Assembly: GCA_017550205.1 (NCBI GenBank)
Contig: JAFZPS010000037.1
Coordinates: 1-20,106, forward strand
Length of the DNA: 20,106 nt
Source of the DNA: Bacilli bacterium
GTDB lineage: Bacteria; Bacillota_I; Bacilli_A; RF39; UBA660
Direction of reading: 5' to 3'
Shown: positions 14,901 through 20,106 of the stretch, one piece after another
How positions within the stretch are numbered: position 1 is the first letter of the stretch
Layout: each line of letters begins with the position of its first letter
Position numbers and translations under genes: made by a program
The notes under the pieces: generated by a model
Told to the model about the DNA's origin: nothing
Databases searched by the model: none
The model's input: only the letters and a program-made list of their open reading frames with translations

Positions 14901-17900
14901 ATTATTTCATTTATCTGTTCTTTGCTTCTACCAAATCCTACTAATAAGTATACTGAAGTAGAACTATTTGCTTTAACTAATATTTTGTTTCTTAAAGATA
15001 GTACTGGATCTAAGTTTTCTCCACTATAATTAGTTAATTCTTCATTTAGGGCTTTAGCAGTACCAATAGTATTACCTCTACCAATAAAATTACTTCTTTC
15101 TGTTTCATATGAGTATTTATCTAATGGGTCATTTATTATTAATCTAGTTAACATATAACTATTTATTTGTGAATCTCCACGAGTTTTTCTTTTAGCTATT
15201 AAACTATTAGTATCTTTATTATACTCGGTTTTAATAAACATATTATTAAATACTCTATGTGAAACATCATCCATATTTTCTGAGATTATTGGTTCAGTAT
15301 AACTAGTTAATTCTAATTCTTTATCTTCTTCAGATTCATTTTTAAACGTAATCTTTCTTATTTCAGCATGATGATTTCTACATACTACTATTTCTGTTTT
15401 AGTAGATATCATATCATCTCTTCTTAAGTATTTAATTTTATCTGAAGCAAATACTACTTCATACTTATCAGGTTTAATATTCATAGGTGCATATGTATTA
15501 GACCAAATATAATTCTTCTTAGTATCTTTTGCGAATAAGAATATACCATATTCTTGAGATGTTACTTTACGATATCTATTTAATTGAAGTGTTCTATATC
15601 TAGAAAATGAATTACCTCTATCGTTCATTAATAGACAGTATTTTCTATTAGATAGAACTGATACTTCTGGTAGATATGAAATATAATTAAATGATCTAAT
15701 ATCATTTTCAATTGTTTCTTTAGCATAATTATATTTTTTATATTTAGCCATTTTTAAATCAATACTAGATTTAATTTGTACTTTTTCTTTTAATAATATT
15801 TCAAATGTTTTTATATTAACATTTGTATGGAAATAGTCTTTTATAATATCTTTCTTTAAGTAATTAGTTATTCCTAATAAGATCATACCTTGATGATGTG
15901 CAAAATAAGATTTAACTACTCCTTTATTATCATAATCATATGATTCATATAAACCATAGATAGATTCCATATCTAATTCTTTAAACTTATCGATATTTTC
16001 ATAAACTTCTTCTGGGTGTAATTCCATTGCCATAATAGATGAATATGGTGAAATTACTATTCTATTTTCTTTATCTTCTTTAGCTTTTAAGTATGGAGTT
16101 GAGAATGCTTTATACTTATAATTTAGTGAATTATCTAATTCATTATAAGCAGATTCTCCTATACCCCAAGGTAAATGTTTATCTACTTTATTTATGTAAT
16201 CTCTTTGACAGAATAATGCAAAGTTATATGATTCATCTAATAATGTATTTGGATAATTTTTCATATATAAGAATGGCATAAAGTATTCAAATGAAGTACC
16301 ACTCCATGAAATTAATCCCTTATGTTTTTTATATGTAGTTAAAGATTTATCTAGACTAAACCAATGTTCACTTGGAACATCACCTAAAGCTATAGCTAAG
16401 TAACTCGTTAGGCGTGATTCTGAAGCAAACTTATTATAGTTATAAATAGATAATCTTCCTTCATCTTCATCATATCCTATACTAAAGACATCTTTCTTAG
16501 AATATAGTTTTTTGAAGTTACTATTTTTAATTAATTTATCACATAGTTTAACTAGTTTTTCTTCATTAAATTTATTTAAGAATTCTCTTACTACAATAAG
16601 TGAAGCTACTAAGTTACCAGAATCTACTGTTGAGATAAAGTTAGGTGCCATTACTTGTTTTGTTTTGATGTTATACCAGTTATATAAATGGCCATGCCAT
16701 TTTTTTAAAGAATCAATTGATTCTAAAATATTACTTAATAGTTTAATTGTTTTTTCTAATTCAATAAACTTTAATTCAAAGGCACTTACTACACTAGTTA
16801 GAGAATAACCTATTGCTGTTGGAGAAGTTCTCATATCTAGTCTTTGTTCTCTATTTTCTTGATAGTTATCTGGAATTAAATAATTATATTCTTCTCTTAA
16901 ATTATCTTCAAAATACTTCCATGTCTTATAAGCAAGATCTTCTATTTCTTCAACCTTTTCATCTTTTAATTCTACTTCATTCATATCTATATCTTTACTT
17001 ACTAGATATAAAACAAATGGTGCACTTAAGAATATAATTGCGATAACTAAAGCTATAAGATTATGAGTAATATATGCTACAAAAGTAAATCCTGAAGCTA
17101 TTATTATATTAAACCAAAATTCAAATATATAATTACTTAAATGATTACGAGAACTTTTAGCTACTTCTTCAGCAGTTATCCAGTTTAATAAATTTTTATG
17201 AGATATTAATAATCTATAAAGTGATTTTAAGAATGCCGCCATATATAATTTTGTATAATATGGAATGCATGCAAACATTATATATGATCTTAGTAATAAT
17301 GATTTAAATCCAAAATATAGATTTTTATAATATATTTCTTTTCTATTTTTAGCTTTTCTACTCATTTTGCTTCTTAAGAAGAAAATCATAGATACAGCTA
17401 TTTCTAATATTACAAATGATACCCAGAATAATGATTTTTTAAAACTACCAGTAAAGGCTACTAAAAGTGCTGTTAATAACATTGGGTTTAAGAACATTCT
17501 AATTATATTATCAAGTATTTTATATTTACCTAATAAGTTAATTGGGTTTTTAACAGTTTTATTACTTTTATTTTTTACTTTTGGAAATAACCAACCTATT
17601 ATTTGAGTATCTCCTCTAGCCCATCTTGATTGTCTTGTAACATCTACTAAGAATTTAGATGGGAAATCATCAATTAACTCAATGTCTGAGACATATCCAC
17701 ATCTTAAATAATTACCTTCTAGTAAATCATGAGATAGTATTAAGTTATCTTTAAATGTTTCTCCTAGTACTTTATCAAATACTTCCAAGTCATAGATTCC
17801 TTTTCCTACGAAACTACCTTCACCAAAACAATCTTGGTATGTATTAGGTGTCATATATGAATATGTATCAAATCCACCAATACCAGCAAATATTTGACTA

Positions 17901-19627
17901 TATAAACTTCTATTTGTTGCTTCTATATCAACACTAATTCTAGGTTGCATTATTCCATAACCTTTAATTACTTTAGTATTATTTTTATTTAATACTGGTT
18001 TATTTAGAGGATGTGCCATAGCACCTACTAAGTTTAATGCTGAGTTTAATACTAATTTAGTATCAGTATCTAATGTAATTACATATTTAATATCTAAATT
18101 AGAATCATGTAATGTATTAACATGGAAATATTTATTTTCATCTACTTTTTTACCTAATAGTATTTTATTAAAATGAAGAAGTGCTCCACGTTTTCTTTCA
18201 TATCCTAAATAAGCATTTTCTCCTTCATGCCATATTCTTTTACGATACATGAAATAGAATAATTCTTTTCCATATTTCTCATTTAGTTTTTTAGCATATT
18301 CTACTCCATAGTTAGCTATTTCTTCATCATAATCTTCTTTTTCTTTATCACTAGTTTTAGCATCTCCTAGTAATGTGAAATATAAGTTATCTGATTTATT
18401 AATAATATAGAATGTTTCTAATGTATCAAACATTTCTTTTACTTTTTTAGTATCAGATACTATAGTAGGAATTACTACCATAGTTTTAGATTCTTTAGGT
18501 ATACCTTTAGAATAATCTAATTTTGGGATTGATCTTATTGGTACATTATTATTTAATATTTCATTTACTATTTGTATTACTAATTGACTAATAGGAATAA
18601 ATATTAATAAGAAACTTATTATATAGTTCTTAGTAAAATGTCCTGCTAAGAAATATGAAATTGCAGCTGTTATTCCTAAGATAATAGTTATGTACATTAT
18701 TAATCTAAATGTATTATTCTTTTGTGGGAATATTTTAAATCCTATATGTTCATCTTTATTAAAGTACTTTTCTAAATACTTATATTCATTTATATGTTGT
18801 TTCTTAGCTAAGTGAACTATTCTATCTCTATATACTGTTTTTGATTCAGCAGTCATTGTTTTATACACAGAATCTGTTAATAAAAGTTTTTCACATAGAG
18901 ATACTTTTTCATATAAGTCATCTGTTGAAAATTCAAAAAATTCTTTTAAATCACTGAATATATTAGATATTAAAATATCATTATCTATCTTTCTTTGATA
19001 TTCTTCATTTATTAATTCCTTTAAACTAATATTCTTAGTTTCAAGATAATCATATAAATCTTTAAATAAAGTGCTTCCTTCACTAACTTTATTTATCTTA
19101 CTATTTATCTCAAATATATAGTTTGGATTTTTAGATACATCAAAATCATTTGATAAAAAATCTTCTAATTTAACTTGTGGATTATTTTTAATTATTTCTT
19201 TTACTTTATCCTTATTTAGAAGTATTTGTTTTTCTTCTATTATTAATTCGTGTAGTCTTTCTGTATATATAAATATTAATATTGAAAAGATTAATGATAA
19301 TTCTTTATATGTGAATACTTTGTCTGTTTCTTTTTGATATGATTTTAATTCATCTACTAAGTATTTAAAATCTATATTATAGTTTTTTGCTGTAACCAAG
19401 TTTTTTAAGAAAAGATAATTATTAGTAATTAGCTTATAATTCTTCTTTAGAGTATGCTTTTGATTTAAAATATTATTCTTATGTTCTACTAATAAATAAT
19501 AATTATCAATTAACCATTCATTAGTTATTTCTACGTATTCATGATTCTTAGTTTTATTGACTAAAAAATTATAGTATTTTGTGATACTATCAAATTCTTT
19601 AAAGAACTTATTTATTATCTTTTTCAT
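11999..19627 (-). CDS. ndvB: Cyclic beta-1,2-glucan synthase-like protein (GT84 + glycoamylase-like + GH94)
   Basis: A 2542-residue membrane protein of the NdvB/Cgs type; characterised members make and cyclise beta-1,2-glucan from UDP-glucose and trim its length. Rhizobial forms are about 2800 residues. Order: N-terminal cytoplasmic helical region (1-305); two membrane helices (about 308-355); a GT-A glycosyltransferase domain with DTDT (520-523), HDLLEG (633-638) and RQSRW (665-669); further membrane helices (about 715-870); a glycoamylase/GH189-like domain starting near RTSPTAIGY (about 932), with WGIGESAY near 1154 and FAHHQGM near 1241; and a C-terminal GH94 module with GGGDWNDGMN (2224-2233, Asp2227 and Asp2230). 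No frameshift is seen. ATG 19627 follows AAGGAG; the extended -10 promoter lies just upstream. It heads a two-gene operon. Product identity is inferred from family. Confidence 0.93.
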   Translation of the reverse strand: MKKIINKFFKEFDSITKYYNFLVNKTKNHEYVEITNEWLIDNYYLLVEHKNNILNQKHTLKKNYKLITNNYLFLKNLVTAKNYNIDFKYLVDELKSYQKETDKVFTYKELSLIFSILIFIYTERLHELIIEEKQILLNKDKVKEIIKNNPQVKLEDFLSNDFDVSKNPNYIFEINSKINKVSEGSTLFKDLYDYLETKNISLKELINEEYQRKIDNDILISNIFSDLKEFFEFSTDDLYEKVSLCEKLLLTDSVYKTMTAESKTVYRDRIVHLAKKQHINEYKYLEKYFNKDEHIGFKIFPQKNNTFRLIMYITIILGITAAISYFLAGHFTKNYIISFLLIFIPISQLVIQIVNEILNNNVPIRSIPKLDYSKGIPKESKTMVVIPTIVSDTKKVKEMFDTLETFYIINKSDNLYFTLLGDAKTSDKEKEDYDEEIANYGVEYAKKLNEKYGKELFYFMYRKRIWHEGENAYLGYERKRGALLHFNKILLGKKVDENKYFHVNTLHDSNLDIKYVITLDTDTKLVLNSALNLVGAMAHPLNKPVLNKNNTKVIKGYGIMQPRISVDIEATNRSLYSQIFAGIGGFDTYSYMTPNTYQDCFGEGSFVGKGIYDLEVFDKVLGETFKDNLILSHDLLEGNYLRCGYVSDIELIDDFPSKFLVDVTRQSRWARGDTQIIGWLFPKVKNKSNKTVKNPINLLGKYKILDNIIRMFLNPMLLTALLVAFTGSFKKSLFWVSFVILEIAVSMIFFLRSKMSRKAKNRKEIYYKNLYFGFKSLLLRSYIMFACIPYYTKLYMAAFLKSLYRLLISHKNLLNWITAEEVAKSSRNHLSNYIFEFWFNIIIASGFTFVAYITHNLIALVIAIIFLSAPFVLYLVSKDIDMNEVELKDEKVEEIEDLAYKTWKYFEDNLREEYNYLIPDNYQENREQRLDMRTSPTAIGYSLTSVVSAFELKFIELEKTIKLLSNILESIDSLKKWHGHLYNWYNIKTKQVMAPNFISTVDSGNLVASLIVVREFLNKFNEEKLVKLCDKLIKNSNFKKLYSKKDVFSIGYDEDEGRLSIYNYNKFASESRLTSYLAIALGDVPSEHWFSLDKSLTTYKKHKGLISWSGTSFEYFMPFLYMKNYPNTLLDESYNFALFCQRDYINKVDKHLPWGIGESAYNELDNSLNYKYKAFSTPYLKAKEDKENRIVISPYSSIMAMELHPEEVYENIDKFKELDMESIYGLYESYDYDNKGVVKSYFAHHQGMILLGITNYLKKDIIKDYFHTNVNIKTFEILLKEKVQIKSSIDLKMAKYKKYNYAKETIENDIRSFNYISYLPEVSVLSNRKYCLLMNDRGNSFSRYRTLQLNRYRKVTSQEYGIFLFAKDTKKNYIWSNTYAPMNIKPDKYEVVFASDKIKYLRRDDMISTKTEIVVCRNHHAEIRKITFKNESEEDKELELTSYTEPIISENMDDVSHRVFNNMFIKTEYNKDTNSLIAKRKTRGDSQINSYMLTRLIINDPLDKYSYETERSNFIGRGNTIGTAKALNEELTNYSGENLDPVLSLRNKILVKANSSTSVYLLVGFGRSKEQINEIIKYYDNTYNLEKAYEISTLMNVSDTKNMNITGENMRTYNIMLNYLYQTTKLSVTEERMDFLRKNALSQTGLWKFGVSGDRPIITVEISDISDISFVKEILKTFEYYKTKSIFVDLVIINNENGGYKDLIKKQIDEELYRIYTLNSFYHTPGNVTVIDGSTLTREDKSLFNVVPRLRFVVENHISLKEAVEELQTKNTVSDYPIYEKEKNIKMDNKEKLVIDNNYGGFKNNGSEYVIYNRNTPMPWSNVISNKTFGTIITNNGCGYTYAYNSGEFKISSWTNETIVNDPSEGFKFNNELFEPEKCTHGFGYSILESETKKLNHSVTEFVAKVDNVKIYLLKLKNKTNKTSTINVEYFIKPTFGNFEEKTTRHILSEFMGDDNYLKLRNVYSINYSDVNVFMTSSEKITYAECNKMLVKSINFDVTLDSEEEKEIVFVLGCSLSDDENIELIKKYTNITNCKKELKEVKENWNQTLGTIQVKTPDNSFDYMINGWYLYQTISSRIGAKAGYYQVSGAFGYRDQLQDAMNICLVKPDYTKNQILINAAHQFQEGDVLHWWHEKNHFGLRSRYKDDYLWLVYATLHYLEITGDYDILSEQVPYIQGEKLSDYDNEKGIVFNYSSKYETLLEHCLKSIELSMKSLGSHKIPLMGGGDWNDGMNRVGIKGKGESVWLGFFLYGIIDKFTKMMKKYDKEFNLTKYTEFNEKLKDNLNKKTWDGDYYLRAFFDNGDPLGSHENTECKIDLLSQSFAILSGVAPKDRIEKILNSVEEELVDSNNKIIKLLTPAFSKSLNNPGYIMNYPKGIRENGGQYTHSVSWYIMALIKAGYYDRAYRYYQMINPVNRTKTEKDVDKYKVEPYVIAADIYSNENFPGRGGWTWYTGSAGWFYRVGIEEILGIKKHGNKLEIKPNIPIAWDGYKAVYHYKDTTYNIEVIKNNKEKVILDDKEIISSEVVLVNDKKSHKIIINIHK

Positions 19628-19647
19628 AGGCTACACTCCTTATACAA

Positions 19648-19656
19648 AGTATATCA
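19648..19656 (-). promoter_or_regulatory. Extended -10 promoter of the glucan synthase operon
   Basis: On the minus strand TGA-TATACT (-10 at 19648-19653), the same element as upstream of herA. At 17 nt upstream there is only a weak -35 (TAGTTA). It lies between the tRNA-Ser terminator and the start codon. Confidence 0.6.
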
Positions 19657-19688
19657 TATTTTATGTGTAATAACTATATTTAAAGCAC

Positions 19689-19721
19689 AAAAAAACCCGA
19701 TAAATTATCGAGTTATTTTTT
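19689..19721. terminator. Intrinsic terminator after tRNA-Ser, symmetric
   Basis: A 7-bp hairpin (ACCCGAT 19695-19701, ATCGAGT 19707-19713, one G-T pair) is flanked by an A-run at 19689-19695 and a T-run at 19714-19721. It can therefore act in both directions. On the minus strand it ends the tRNA-Ser transcript 10 nt after the CCA end. Confidence 0.85.
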
Positions 19722-19723
19722 TA

Positions 19724-19816
19724 TGGCGGAGTAGACGAGATTTGAACTCGTGCACCAGTATTCCCGGTCTACACCCTTAGCAGGGGCGCCTCTTCAGCCA
19801 ACTTGAGTACTACTCC
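19724..19816 (-). tRNA. tRNA-Ser (anticodon GCT)
   Basis: A 93-nt class II tRNA with encoded CCA (19724-19726). The acceptor stem GGAGTAG pairs fully with CTACTCC, discriminator G. The anticodon loop CTGCTAA sits on a CGCCC/GGGTG stem (one G-T pair) and gives GCT, reading AGC/AGU. A long variable arm follows, and the T-arm carries GTTCAAAT. It has its own promoter and terminator. Confidence 0.96.
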
Positions 19817-19835
19817 ATTTGCATCCGCATATATA

Positions 19836-19864
19836 TTATTACATAAATGAGGTTTTATTGTCAA
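19836..19864 (-). promoter_or_regulatory. Promoter of tRNA-Ser
   Basis: On the minus strand a consensus -35 TTGACA (19859-19864) is followed after 17 nt by TAATAA (19836-19841), or after 18 nt by TG-T-AATAAT. This is the only perfect -35 noted in the window, fitting a stable RNA gene. Confidence 0.75.
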
Positions 19865-19934
19865 GGAAAAGAAAAGGTTTTTGCAACGTGTGGACACAGG
19901 TTCTTTTTGCATTTTAATCAAGGTGTTTGAGCGC

Positions 19935-19960
19935 ATAAAAAAACACCAGAGTTGGTGTTT
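19935..19960 (-). terminator. Intrinsic terminator after tRNA-Glu
   Basis: A perfect 8-bp hairpin AAACACCA-ACTC-TGGTGTTT (19941-19960) followed by T-rich sequence on the minus strand, 9 nt beyond the CCA end of tRNA-Glu. Confidence 0.92.
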
Positions 19961-19969
19961 GTTTTCATA

Positions 19970-20046
19970 TGGTGACGAGTATGGAATTCGAATCCATGAA
20001 TGCTGCCGTGAAAGGGCAGTGTGTTAAGCCACTTCACCAACTCGCC
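19970..20046 (-). tRNA. tRNA-Glu (anticodon TTC)
   Basis: A 77-nt tRNA with encoded CCA (19970-19972). Acceptor stem GGCGAGT pairs with ACTCGTC with one G-T pair; discriminator A. The anticodon loop CTTTCAC on a CTGCC/GGCAG stem gives TTC. The T-loop is GTTCGAAT-like. It follows tRNA-Asn after a 9-nt spacer, probably one transcript. Confidence 0.95.
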
Positions 20047-20055
20047 AAATAAAAA

Positions 20056-20106
20056 TGGCGCCCCAACTAGGACTTGAACCTAGGACCCCTTGATTAACAG
20101 TCAAGT
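20056..20106 (-). tRNA. tRNA-Asn (anticodon GTT), 5' part outside the window
   Basis: The visible 3' part starts in the anticodon stem: CTTGA-CTGTTAA-TCAAG gives anticodon GTT. The T-arm CTAGG-TTCAAGT-CCTAG, acceptor strand TTGGGGC, discriminator G and encoded CCA (20056-20058) follow. The D-arm and 5' acceptor strand lie beyond 20106. Confidence 0.93.

Noticed and set aside
14050..17606. Several 60-100 codon frames within the glucan synthase gene on either strand
   Set aside because: Composition follows the antisense or shifted frame of the synthase; none has an SD plus a plausible domain. The synthase itself is continuous and has its catalytic motifs.
19889..19897. DnaA box / origin signal
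   Set aside because: TGTGGACAC is only a partial match to the DnaA box consensus, is single, and has no dnaA, dnaN or AT-rich unwinding cluster nearby.
1..20106. Mycoplasma-type genetic code (TGA as Trp)
   Set aside because: All genes are full length under the standard code, and conserved Trp positions such as WDTHG in IleS, RQSRW and GGGDWNDG are TGG. TGA is merely absent as a stop.
1..20106. CRISPR arrays, insertion sequences, prophage or attachment sites
   Set aside because: No spaced repeat array, transposase, integrase or terminal inverted repeats were seen. The tRNA genes at the right end have no adjacent integrase or duplicated 3' end within the window.

Overview
The window is very AT-rich. 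All 14 protein genes and all three tRNA genes lie on the minus strand. Shine-Dalgarno sites are strong, the code is standard (Trp is TGG), there is a T-box leader, and sepF and divIVA lie close to ileS. This fits a low-GC Gram-positive (Bacillota), most likely an uncultured, compact-genome member of the Bacilli/Erysipelotrichia side. That placement is inference; no 16S or other marker is present.

Layout, in the direction of transcription (right to left). (1) 20106-19690: tRNA-Asn (cut by the edge), tRNA-Glu, a terminator, then tRNA-Ser with its own promoter and terminator. (2) 19627-11519: a 2542-residue cyclic beta-1,2-glucan synthase-like protein (GT84, glycoamylase-like and GH94 parts), coupled to a small DnaQ-fold protein that has lost its catalytic residues. 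(3) 11477-8862: glucose-6-phosphate isomerase, a PAP2 membrane phosphatase, a Cof-type HAD protein with decayed active-site motifs, and a 26-codon gene, ending at a strong hairpin. (4) 8771-5969: an RluA/RluD-family pseudouridine synthase, a NagZ-like GH3 lipoprotein and a PP2C phosphatase. (5) 5889-3991: a HerA-like ATPase. (6) 3899-1: sepF and divIVA; a membrane-anchored protein with an internally duplicated domain; then an Ile-type T-box leader driving a Ca2+/cation antiporter and ileS, which runs off the left edge. This is a reduced form of the Gram-positive sepF-...-divIVA-ileS cluster, without ylmG and ylmH.

Several features recur. Stop codons are mostly TAG (10 of 14, none TGA), and at four junctions the TAG is the start of, or abuts, the next gene's ribosome binding site. 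Several terminator hairpins overlap a stop codon and carry, or directly abut, the next promoter, often with an extended -10 (TGn-TATAAT-like). Items most worth a second look: the swapped GIHH signature motif of IleS, the Gram-positive cyclic glucan synthase with its degenerate exonuclease-fold partner, the dead HAD protein, the unknown 26-residue peptide, and a T-box placing an ion exchanger under tRNA-Ile control.
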